From: an uncultured Rhizobiaceae group bacterium
GTDB lineage: Bacteria; Pseudomonadota; Alphaproteobacteria; Rhizobiales; Rhizobiaceae
Direction: 5' to 3'
Assembly: GCA_938030645.1 (NCBI GenBank)
Contig: CALHHQ010000208.1
Location: 1-15,419 of the forward strand
Length of the DNA: 15,419 bases
Below, piece by piece: positions 8,334-15,003 of the stretch (within the stretch, counting starts at the first letter, position 1; every line of letters begins with the position of its first letter). Under the pieces are notes generated by a model that searched no databases, had not been told where the DNA came from, and saw only the letters and a program-made list of their open reading frames with translations. The translations under genes and the position numbers were made by a program.

Positions 8334-8362
8334 ATTTTCACTGGAACGGATACTTTTTTCAA
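8334..8362 (-). promoter_or_regulatory. Candidate promoter of marR-nlpC
   Basis: On the minus strand, TTGAAA (8362-8357) is followed after 17 bases by GAAAAT (8339-8334), a fair sigma-70-type pair. It lies in the 64-bp gap between the aminopeptidase stop and the marR start. The palindrome at 8317-8332 would overlap the transcription start. Weak -10; low to moderate confidence. Confidence 0.35.
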
Positions 8363-8365
8363 GCA

Positions 8366-9775
8366 CTATTTCGAATAACGTTTCTCAAAGACGTCAATCA
8401 AAGACCGAATACCTTGCGCTTCGCCTCCCACAGGTGCCCAAGGTTTTTCCGCGGGTGTCCATGCAAAAATATCAAAATGCGCCCACGTTTTTGCGTTCTC
8501 GACAAACCGAGATAGAAACAATGCGGCCGTGACAGAACCAGCAAATCCACCTGCCGTGATGTGGTTCACATCCGCAATTTTGGACCCGAGCATGGATTGA
8601 TAGGGATCCCAAAGAGGCAGGCGCCAAAGCGGATCATTGATCTCCATTGATGTTTCGCCAAGCGTTTGCGCAAACGCATCGTCATTGGTGTAGAAAGGCG
8701 GAAGATCAGGGCCAAGCGCCACGCGTGCCGCACCAGTCAGTGTCGCCATATCAATCATCATTTCAGGTTTCTCTTCATCCCCCCAAGTGAGGCAATCGCC
8801 CAAGACCAATCGGCCTTCGGCATCTGTGTTGTCAATCTCAACTGAAATGCCTTTTCGGCTTTCCAAAACGTCACCAGGTCGAAAGGCGTTGCTGGAAATT
8901 GAGTTTTCAACCGCACCAATGATCACGCGCAAGCGCACCGGCAGTTTTGCTTTCATAATCATGTGGGCGAGACCCAGCACGTTGGCCGCGCCACCCATAT
9001 CCTTTTTCATCAACGCCATCGAACCACCGGGCTTGATGTTCAATCCACCCGTATCAAACGTCACACCTTTGCCAACAAGTGTCACTTTAGGGTGGCTTGC
9101 TTTGCCCCAACGCATGTCCAGAACACGGGGAGCTTCTATGCTTGCACGCCCAACTGCGTGAACCATTGGAAAACCTTTGGTCAGCAATGCATTGCCTTTG
9201 ATCACACTCACTTTTGCAGAATGAGCTTTGCCAATCTTGCGAAATGCCTTTTCGAGCGCATCTGGTCCCATATCGTTGGCGGGGGTGTTGACCAAATCAC
9301 GGGCAATGAAAGAACCTTCAGCCAAACGCCTCGCTTTGGAGCGGGTATTTACAACCAGCTTTGGTGTTTCGTGCTTGCGTTTTCGATACCGGTCGAACGA
9401 ATAGCCACCCAATGCCCAAGCAAGTTCTGAAAGTTCAGGCGAAACCTGATCACCCACAAGCTTGTAGTTTCCTTTGGGCAGAAGTCGCGCCAACTTTCCG
9501 TGTGACATAGATTTGCCCGTGCCAACACCACTGCCAAGCCCGAATAAGACGCACTCAATGCCTCCTTTGTCATTTGGAACAATGCAGTACTGACCACTTG
9601 CCCCAGAAAACCCATTGGTTTTCGCCCAAGCGAGTTCCATCTTGGAAAGGTCATGATCCTTTTTGGAGAACTGTGCCTTGGTTATGCAGTGAATTGGCAC
9701 GGCCTTCTTGGTATTGGAAGTGAAATGGTCGGCTGGATTGGTTTCAATATGCATGGAAGCTCGCAAATCAGGCAT
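8366..9775 (-). CDS. Leucyl aminopeptidase family protein (M17)
   Basis: This is a two-metal aminopeptidase removing N-terminal residues from peptides, expected in the cytoplasm as a hexamer. It has 469 residues. The signature NTDAEGRL is at 316-323. The metal and catalytic set is complete: K236 (VGKGVTFD), D241, D259 (MKKDMGG), D318 and E320, with R322 as the bicarbonate-site arginine. The N-terminal domain is shorter and divergent, as in the PepB-like branch seen in many alphaproteobacteria. The start is uncertain: the ATG at 9775 gives the longest form, while an ATG at 9754 lacks the first seven residues. Neither has a strong ribosome site. The gene is followed by marR and nlpC on the same strand and could cooperate with the latter in degrading imported or recycled peptides. 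Confidence 0.92.
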   Translation of the reverse strand: MPDLRASMHIETNPADHFTSNTKKAVPIHCITKAQFSKKDHDLSKMELAWAKTNGFSGASGQYCIVPNDKGGIECVLFGLGSGVGTGKSMSHGKLARLLPKGNYKLVGDQVSPELSELAWALGGYSFDRYRKRKHETPKLVVNTRSKARRLAEGSFIARDLVNTPANDMGPDALEKAFRKIGKAHSAKVSVIKGNALLTKGFPMVHAVGRASIEAPRVLDMRWGKASHPKVTLVGKGVTFDTGGLNIKPGGSMALMKKDMGGAANVLGLAHMIMKAKLPVRLRVIIGAVENSISSNAFRPGDVLESRKGISVEIDNTDAEGRLVLGDCLTWGDEEKPEMMIDMATLTGAARVALGPDLPPFYTNDDAFAQTLGETSMEINDPLWRLPLWDPYQSMLGSKIADVNHITAGGFAGSVTAALFLSRFVENAKTWAHFDIFAWTPAEKPWAPVGGEAQGIRSLIDVFEKRYSK

Positions 9776-9790
9776 GGTTTATTCTGCATC

Positions 9791-9805
9791 TTAACCATCC
9801 ATTAG
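9791..9805 (+). promoter_or_regulatory. Candidate CtrA box (TTAA-N7-TTAG)
   Basis: TTAACCATCCATTAG matches the CtrA consensus TTAA-N7-TTAA at seven of eight fixed positions. It contains the 8-mer TTAACCAT described as a CtrA half-site motif in alphaproteobacteria. A second inverted half, GGTTAA, lies at 9806-9811. A -10-like GAATAT at 9814-9819 is 17 bases from TTAACC, so the box would cover the -35 of the TPR lipoprotein gene. This is the usual geometry for CtrA activation. The element sits between divergent genes and could act on either. Confidence 0.45.
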
Positions 9806-9834
9806 GGTTAACAGAATATTTCTTTACGTCAGAA

Positions 9835-9853
9835 AGAAGGGTTTTGCCCTTCT
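9835..9853. repeat. Hairpin in leader of TPR lipoprotein gene
   Basis: The arms AGAAGGG (9835-9841) and CCCTTCT (9847-9853) pair perfectly around the loop TTTTG. It ends 36 bases before the ATG at 9890. No T-run follows on the plus strand, so it does not look like an intrinsic terminator for that direction. It could be a leader mRNA stem-loop or an operator. Function unknown. Confidence 0.4.
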
Positions 9854-9889
9854 CATTTGTTGCACCTTGAACGCGGGGGCTGAGTTCCA

Positions 9890-10693
9890 ATGGCTCACTC
9901 GACTATGAAATCAAATTCAAAACTGCGCCGTCATTCAATTGTTTTTGCTCTGGGAGCTGCACTTTTGGTGTCTGCCTGTGCCAAGGACCGAACAACAACC
10001 GGTTCAATTCCATCAAATTTGCGCAAACCGGTTTCTGAAATGAACCAGTCTGAACTGCGCCAAGCAACAGATTATTGGTCAAAACAGTATCAAAAGAATC
10101 CAAAGAGCAAGCATGTAGGTCTGCAATTTGCGACTGCATTGCGTGTCACGGGCCGTAACCAACAAGCTTTGGCTGTGATGCAGAAAGTTTCGATCTACCA
10201 TTCCAAAGACCGCGAAGTACTTGGAGCTTATGGCAAAGCACTTGCTGGGGCAGGTGATCTGCCCAAGGCTCTGAAAACAATTCAGCGGGCACAAACGCCA
10301 GATAATCCAGATTGGAAATTGCACTCTGCAGAAGGTGCAATCTACGATCAGATGGGCAATTCTAAATTAGCTCGCAGTGCTTATCGCAAGGCTCTAGATT
10401 TAAAGCCGGGTGATGCATCTGTGCTGTCAAACCTTGGTATGTCTTATCTTTTAGAAGGCGATCTACGTTCCTCTGAAACATATCTCCGTCAAGCCATTGA
10501 TCAACGTGGCGCTGACAGTCGAGTGCGTCAGAATTTGGCCCTCGTGATTGGTCTGCAAGGTCGTTTCAAAGAGGCTGAAACTGTTGCAGCAGGCGAATTG
10601 CCGCCACAAGAAGCACAGGCCAATATAAAATTCTTGCGCCAGATGCTGTCTGAACAGAATTCTTGGAGCCAGTTGAAAGACAAAAAGGCCTAA
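9890..10693 (+). CDS. TPR-repeat lipoprotein, TadD-like
   Basis: This is a predicted outer-membrane-anchored or periplasmic scaffold protein of 267 residues. The N-terminus has a basic region (KLRRHS), a hydrophobic stretch (IVFALGAALLVSA) and a lipobox VSAC with lipidated C30. Tetratricopeptide-like helices fill about 55-235. The clearest unit is WKLHSAEGAIYDQMGNSKLA and the repeat after it, with the typical ALDLKPGDASVLSNLG. Such lipoproteins are annotated as TadD, which assists assembly of Flp/tad pili. No other tad gene is visible here, so this could be an orphan or a general TPR lipoprotein. ATG 9890 has a GGGGG about 9 bases upstream. ATG 9905 would give a signal peptide starting MKSNSKLRR and is a reasonable alternative. 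The upstream CtrA-like box fits a cell-cycle-regulated pilus-related gene. It converges with the crotonase gene. Confidence 0.8.
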   Translation: MAHSTMKSNSKLRRHSIVFALGAALLVSACAKDRTTTGSIPSNLRKPVSEMNQSELRQATDYWSKQYQKNPKSKHVGLQFATALRVTGRNQQALAVMQKVSIYHSKDREVLGAYGKALAGAGDLPKALKTIQRAQTPDNPDWKLHSAEGAIYDQMGNSKLARSAYRKALDLKPGDASVLSNLGMSYLLEGDLRSSETYLRQAIDQRGADSRVRQNLALVIGLQGRFKEAETVAAGELPPQEAQANIKFLRQMLSEQNSWSQLKDKKA

Positions 10694-10714
10694 CTTTCAG
10701 CGATCAAATTTTGA

Positions 10715-10728
10715 GCGAGTTAGCTCGC
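10715..10728. terminator. Weak hairpin between convergent genes
   Basis: GCGAG-TTAG-CTCGC forms a 5-bp stem that includes the stop codon (10722-10720) of the minus-strand crotonase gene. It lies 22 bases after the plus-strand lipoprotein stop. A short palindrome, TCAAATTTTGA (10704-10714), adjoins it. T-runs are poor on both strands. It may be a weak bidirectional terminator, with low confidence. Confidence 0.25.
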
Positions 10729-11559
10729 ATTTGACAGCAGGTCATCATAGATGGCTTGCTGTTTTTGCATTTTGGCCTGAATGGCTTTCATCAAATCTTC
10801 TGGCCGCAACATGCCGCTGTTCCAAGTAGCGATTTGGTCAAGCCCATCCGCTACACTGTGATCACGCGCATATGTAATTGCATGTTTGATACCTGCAATC
10901 GCAACAGGAGACTGGGCCGCAATTTGCTGCGCCATATCGAGAGCTGCCTGTACAGTCGAATCACGGTCCCCATGCACTGAATTCACCAAACCCCACCCTT
11001 TGGCTTCTTCAGCAGAAAATCGACGACCTGTGTAAGCGAGTTCCCGCACAATGCCTGACGGCATAATTTTCGGAAGGCGTTGCAGGGTGCCCACATCGGC
11101 TGCCATGCCCACAAGAATTTCCTCAATGCCAAATGACGTATCTTGGCTAGCAATGCGAATGTCACAAGCCGAGATCAAATCTACACCTGCTCCCAGACAT
11201 GTGCTGTGGGTTGCAGCAATGACGGGTATACGAAGAGTTTCGAGACTTGTGAGAGCGTCTTGCAGTTTCAAAATAAGATCCCGCATCGCATAAGAGGCAC
11301 GTGCTGGTTCAGACTTCGTCAATGCCATAATGTCTTGGAAAGATGCCAGGTCCATCCCTCCAGTGAAGTGTTTGCCACGTCCAGAAATCACCACCGCTCG
11401 CACCTCCGGGTCGGCGTTGAGGGCGTTTGCGATGACAGGCAAATCTTTCCAAAAATCCGGCGACATGCTGTTGGCTTTGTCTGGTTTGTTCATCTCTATA
11501 TGCGCAACAGCTCCCTCACGAGAGACTTCGAAGAACGTGCTTTCAAGTTTGTCTGTCAT
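10720..11559 (-). CDS. Crotonase superfamily protein, delta(3,5)-delta(2,4)-dienoyl-CoA isomerase-like
   Basis: This is a predicted acyl-CoA isomerase of 279 residues, acting in the cytoplasm. It resembles eukaryotic ECH1 more than ordinary enoyl-CoA hydratases. The diagnostic stretch GMAADVGTLQRLPK is present, as is the C-terminal ARDHSVADGLDQIATWNSGM. The three acidic catalytic residues of rat dienoyl-CoA isomerase (D176, E196, D204) align with D127, E147 and D155 at identical spacing. The oxyanion-hole segments are HFTGGMD and CLGAGVD. The frame is open to 11595, but the ATG at 11559 is preceded by GGAGCGG at ideal spacing and avoids overlap with the aminotransferase gene, so it is chosen. 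It is the last gene of the four-gene set, 19 bp after the aminotransferase. Its acyl-CoA substrate is unknown. Confidence 0.87.
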   Translation of the reverse strand: MTDKLESTFFEVSREGAVAHIEMNKPDKANSMSPDFWKDLPVIANALNADPEVRAVVISGRGKHFTGGMDLASFQDIMALTKSEPARASYAMRDLILKLQDALTSLETLRIPVIAATHSTCLGAGVDLISACDIRIASQDTSFGIEEILVGMAADVGTLQRLPKIMPSGIVRELAYTGRRFSAEEAKGWGLVNSVHGDRDSTVQAALDMAQQIAAQSPVAIAGIKHAITYARDHSVADGLDQIATWNSGMLRPEDLMKAIQAKMQKQQAIYDDLLSNAS

Positions 11560-11572
11560 GTACCGCTCCAAT
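11560..11572 (-). promoter_or_regulatory. Ribosome binding site deciding the crotonase start
   Basis: On the minus strand the bases before the ATG at 11559 read TTGGAGCGGTAC, a strong Shine-Dalgarno (GGAG) at about 6-8 bases. This favours the ATG at 11559 over the longer open frame starting at 11595. Confidence 0.7.
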
Positions 11573-11578
11573 GATTGG

Positions 11579-12751
11579 TCAGATGGAATTTGCAAATGCG
11601 ATAATGCGTTGAGCCGCTATTGTCAGTTGGTCTTTATCGACGGTTAAGCTGATGCGAATGAACTTTGCACATTCGTTTCCAAAAGAACTGCCGGGCATGA
11701 CGGACACTCCGCTGTCCAGCAATGACATTGCGAATTCTGCTCCACTCAAACCCGTAGCAGAGACATCGACCAGCATGAACATACCAGCACAAGGCTCGAG
11801 TGGAACAAGGTCAGAACCATGAAAAGCATCCATCAATAATGCGATACGATTGCTGTAATTGTCAGCCATTTCGTCTGATGTGCCGTCAGGGTGGCTGAGG
11901 GCATGTGCGGTCATATCAGCAATAAATGGCTGTCCTCCAAACAGTATCGCTTCCGAAACATGTTGTATCTCATCCATTGCCCATTTTGGTCCGACAGCCC
12001 AACCGGAACGAAAGCCTGGTGCAGCATGACTTTTTGAAATGGATGCCATAGCGATTGTGCGTTTCGAATATTTTTCAATGTCGAACGGAGACGCAAAGTT
12101 GCCTTTGTAAATCAAAGGTTCATAAACTTCGTCACTCACAATCCAGAGGTCATGTTTTTCACAGATGTCGCCAATAGCAGCCACCTCTTCAGGCGTAAGC
12201 ACTGCGCCTGTAGGGTTGTGGGGTGAATTGAGCAGCAGAACCTTACAGTTTGGTGTTACAGCTGCCTCCAGTTGCTCCGCTGTCAGATGAAACCCATTGT
12301 CTGGGCTCATGGGAATCGGAATAAACTCTGCTCCCGCGGCCTGCACCACGCCTTCATAAGTTGCGTAATATGGGTCAGGCACGAGAACACCATCGCCAGC
12401 TTCAACCAATGATAACATCGTGATGGTTAGCGCTGCTTGTGTTCCTGGAAAGGCAAGCACTTGATCGGGCGATATTTTGCGGCCTGTTCGAGCAGAGTAT
12501 TTGTCAGCTACCGCTTGCAATAGGATGGGTTCACCTTTGCCACCTGCATATCGCGTTCGGCCCGAACGCATAGATGCATTTGCTACATCCAACAAATGGC
12601 TAGGCGTTGGAATATCTGGTTCACCGATGGTGAGTTCAATAATGTCTTCGCCTGCCCTCACGCGGCGACGACTTTCAAAATGCACCGCCCACCTATTTGA
12701 TCCAAGCGAAGCCAGCCGCTTTGTAATGGATGCCGTTTTGAGACTAACCAA
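11579..12751 (-). CDS. PLP-dependent class I/II aminotransferase, AruH-like
   Basis: This is a fold-type I aminotransferase of 390 residues in the cytoplasm, transferring amino groups to a 2-oxo acid. The PLP lysine is K240 in SISKSHAAPGFRSGW. Cofactor contacts are N179 (NSPHNPTG), D207 and Y210 (SDEVY) and R248. The C-terminal arginine in FIRISLT would bind the substrate carboxylate. The pattern LNSPHNPTGA...HDLWIVSDEVYE resembles arginine:pyruvate transaminase AruH, but the group also includes aromatic and aspartate aminotransferases. The start is a TTG at 12751, overlapping the decarboxylase stop by 8 bp. No ATG is available before conserved sequence (ITKRLASLG) begins, and the ribosome site is poor, so translation is probably coupled. 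The substrate is unresolved, and context suggests the same amino acid as the decarboxylase. Confidence 0.87.
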   Translation of the reverse strand: MVSLKTASITKRLASLGSNRWAVHFESRRRVRAGEDIIELTIGEPDIPTPSHLLDVANASMRSGRTRYAGGKGEPILLQAVADKYSARTGRKISPDQVLAFPGTQAALTITMLSLVEAGDGVLVPDPYYATYEGVVQAAGAEFIPIPMSPDNGFHLTAEQLEAAVTPNCKVLLLNSPHNPTGAVLTPEEVAAIGDICEKHDLWIVSDEVYEPLIYKGNFASPFDIEKYSKRTIAMASISKSHAAPGFRSGWAVGPKWAMDEIQHVSEAILFGGQPFIADMTAHALSHPDGTSDEMADNYSNRIALLMDAFHGSDLVPLEPCAGMFMLVDVSATGLSGAEFAMSLLDSGVSVMPGSSFGNECAKFIRISLTVDKDQLTIAAQRIIAFANSI

Positions 12752-14162
12752 GTTGTTGAGCCACTTCTGTTATCGCTTCAAACGCGATCTCTGCGTCTTC
12801 GGCCTTCATATCAAATTGTCCAGCGACAAATCGAATAATGGTCATTCCATCATGGGCAGATTGGGTTAGGTAGATACGTCCATCATCATTGATAGCGTTC
12901 ACCAGTGCCACATTATGGGCATCCAAGTCTCGACCGTCTTGAGGATTGTGGCGAAATGAGAAAAGCGACAATACGGGGTCCGTAGCGATCTCAAACTGTG
13001 GTTCGTTTCGCAGTTTCTCGCACAAACCTTCTGCCCAATTCACGTGGTTGCGTATGCGCTGTCGCAAACCGTCCAGCCCATAAGTGCGCAAGAGGAACCA
13101 CACTTTCAGCGCACGAAAACGACGACCCAATTGAACCGACCATTCAGAAAAATTGACGATGCCATCTTTGCCATGAGTTTTCAGATATTCAGGTTGAATG
13201 GCCATGGTTCGAACAAGCAGTTCTGGCTCACGAACCAAGTGCAGCGAACACTCCATGGCAACACCCAACCACTTGTGCGGATTGAGAACGATTGAGTCCG
13301 CCATTTCTGCACCTCGCCACAAATGACGATACTCTTCGCAGATCATAGCAGAGCCTGCCCATGCGGCGTCCAGATGTGTGTAGAGCCCCTCTTCACGGGC
13401 GACAGCGCAAACTTCGGCAACATTGTCAGTAGCGCCGATAGATGTGCCGCCAACGCAGATAATGATACCAGCCGGTTGAAACCCAGCAGCTTTATCGCTT
13501 GCAATTGCTAGCTTCAGCGCGTCCGCATCCATTGCAAAAAGCGGAGCAGGGCCAGTTGGAATTTTGACCAAGTTGTCTTGTCCCAATCCTGAAATCCACA
13601 TCGCTTTGTCGATAGATGAATGGGTGCGGCTTGATGCATAAACACGAAGCGGTTTCTTTCCGAACAACCCTTCTTTGTTACCCGTAAATCCTAGTGCGAT
13701 CTCGCGCATGGTGAGGATCGCGCACAGTGTTGCGGATGACGCCGTATCTTGGAATGATCCTTTAAATGTGTCGGGCAACCCAACCGCTTGGCGTAACCAA
13801 TCCACCATTTTAATTTCTAATTCGGTTGCGGCGGGAGATGTCTGCCACAACATACATTGAGAAGCGAACGCCGTTGCAAGCTGTTCAGCCAATTGAGCTG
13901 CGGGAGCTGCATTAGATTGAAAATAGGCGAAGAAACGCGGGTGCTGCCAATGGGTCATCCCGTCTGGAATAATATTCTCGAAATCCTTGAAAATAGCGTC
14001 CATGGATTCACCCGTTTCAGGTGGCGTGTTTCCAATTTGCGCTGCGATTGCACCGGGTTTGACCTTTGGACGCACATCGCGGTCGCCAACGGTGTTGAGA
14101 TAGTCAGCAGACCAATCAGCAGCTTTGTGAGACCATTTTCGAAAGTCGAAGTCTTCACTCAC
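12744..14162 (-). CDS. Group II PLP amino acid decarboxylase (aromatic-L-amino-acid decarboxylase-like)
   Basis: This is predicted to decarboxylate an L-amino acid, probably aromatic, to its amine plus CO2 in the cytoplasm. It has 472 residues, normal for DOPA/tryptophan decarboxylase relatives. The PLP lysine is K297 in LNPHKWLG. H181 (THSS) aligns with the ring-stacking H192 of animal DOPA decarboxylase. D265 (HLDAAWAG) pairs with the pyridine nitrogen. The catalytic loop tyrosine is kept as Y326 (QPEYLKTH, equal to Y332), followed by the typical LGRRFRALKVWF. Retention of both H181 and Y326 argues for decarboxylation rather than aldehyde synthesis. The start is GTG at 14162, in a GTGA overlap with the upstream hydrolase stop. 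The exact substrate (Trp, Phe, Tyr, DOPA or another) cannot be read. It is the second gene of the operon. Confidence 0.9.
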   Translation of the reverse strand: MSEDFDFRKWSHKAADWSADYLNTVGDRDVRPKVKPGAIAAQIGNTPPETGESMDAIFKDFENIIPDGMTHWQHPRFFAYFQSNAAPAAQLAEQLATAFASQCMLWQTSPAATELEIKMVDWLRQAVGLPDTFKGSFQDTASSATLCAILTMREIALGFTGNKEGLFGKKPLRVYASSRTHSSIDKAMWISGLGQDNLVKIPTGPAPLFAMDADALKLAIASDKAAGFQPAGIIICVGGTSIGATDNVAEVCAVAREEGLYTHLDAAWAGSAMICEEYRHLWRGAEMADSIVLNPHKWLGVAMECSLHLVREPELLVRTMAIQPEYLKTHGKDGIVNFSEWSVQLGRRFRALKVWFLLRTYGLDGLRQRIRNHVNWAEGLCEKLRNEPQFEIATDPVLSLFSFRHNPQDGRDLDAHNVALVNAINDDGRIYLTQSAHDGMTIIRFVAGQFDMKAEDAEIAFEAITEVAQQLG

Positions 14163-14854
14163 GGATTCGGACCCATGACGAACGCAACCGATCCGATGCC
14201 TGCAATTTCACCTTCGACTTTGTCGCCAGCAAACAATTGTCCCACGCCTGCGGGGGTTCCGGTCATAATCAAATCGCCTGCCACCAATTCCACATAGGTG
14301 GAGAGGTTGGAAACAATTTCAGGCACTTTCCAAATTTGTTGATTGAGGTCTCCGTCTTGGCGGATTTCACCATTCACGCTGAGACGAACTGCAGCAGATT
14401 CGGGATGGCCAATTTCTTCAGCTGAGCGAAGCGAACTCATCGGTGCAGAATGGTCAAAGCCTTTGGCCATGCTCCACGGCCGCCCCAGCTTTTTGGCGGC
14501 TGCCTGAAGATCACGACGGGTCATATCCACACCTGCTGCATATCCAAAAACATGGTCGAGCGCATTTTCCACGCTAACATCCTTGCCACCTTTTCCAATC
14601 GCAATCACCAACTCCATCTCGTGGTGCAAATTCTCGGTGATGGTTGGGAATGGTAGGGTGGAAGGATTGTGGACAACAGCATCAGCAGGCTTGCTGAAGA
14701 AAAAAGGCGGTTCACGACCCGGCACGCCACCCATTTCAACCACGTGGTCCTCATAATTGCGACCAACGCAGTAGATGCGGTGAATGGGGTACAATTTATC
14801 ACTACCAGATACGGGTAGGGTGGATTGTGGAGCGGGATCGAAAGTGTATGCCAT
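14159..14854 (-). CDS. Fumarylacetoacetate hydrolase family protein (fumarylpyruvate hydrolase-like)
   Basis: This is a predicted metal-dependent hydrolase or decarboxylase of 2,4-dioxo or acylpyruvate compounds. It has 231 residues, the size of the compact FAH-domain enzymes. The metal ligands are E79 and E81 (HHEMELVIAIG) and D110 (AAGVDMTRRDLQ). K131 (SMAKGFDHSAP) and the C-terminal GDLIMTGTPAGVG are typical. The N-terminal IYCVGRNYEDHVVEMGG resembles fumarylpyruvate and acylpyruvate hydrolases of aromatic ring-cleavage pathways. Oxaloacetate decarboxylase activity is an alternative in this family. It is the first gene of the minus-strand set. The ATG at 14854 is preceded by an AGG-containing stretch. 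The next gene starts inside its stop codon (GTGA). No convincing -35/-10 pair stands out upstream. Confidence 0.88.
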   Translation of the reverse strand: MAYTFDPAPQSTLPVSGSDKLYPIHRIYCVGRNYEDHVVEMGGVPGREPPFFFSKPADAVVHNPSTLPFPTITENLHHEMELVIAIGKGGKDVSVENALDHVFGYAAGVDMTRRDLQAAAKKLGRPWSMAKGFDHSAPMSSLRSAEEIGHPESAAVRLSVNGEIRQDGDLNQQIWKVPEIVSNLSTYVELVAGDLIMTGTPAGVGQLFAGDKVEGEIAGIGSVAFVMGPNP

Positions 14855-14944
14855 GGTCAGCCTACTGATTGAATTCTCATATCATTTTTTGGCAGACCTG
14901 ATCAGCTTTGAAAAGCCAATTCGTTCGGTCCACTGACTGGGCAT

Positions 14945-14970
14945 AAAAAAAGCGCCACAGAAGCGGCGCT
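14945..14970 (-). terminator. Intrinsic terminator of the acidic-tail protein gene
   Basis: On the minus strand, AGCGCC, an 8-base loop and GGCGCT form a 6-bp GC-rich stem followed directly by a run of seven T (14951-14945). It starts 33 bases after the stop at 15004. It should end transcription before the downstream hydrolase operon, which therefore probably has its own promoter in 14855-14944. Confidence 0.85.
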
Positions 14971-15003
14971 CATTCATTCTATGGCACAATTGGTGAGTTG
15001 GGT

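Noticed and set aside
11560..11595. Longer N-terminus for the crotonase protein
   Set aside because: It would overlap the aminotransferase gene, while a strong ribosome site precedes the ATG at 11559.
12744..14162. Decarboxylase as a possible aromatic aldehyde synthase
   Set aside because: Aldehyde synthases usually change the catalytic loop Tyr to Phe or the stacking His to Asn. Here Y326 and H181 are both kept, so ordinary decarboxylation is expected.
13857..14297. 146-residue open frame on the plus strand
   Set aside because: It is antisense to the decarboxylase and hydrolase genes and has no domain features.
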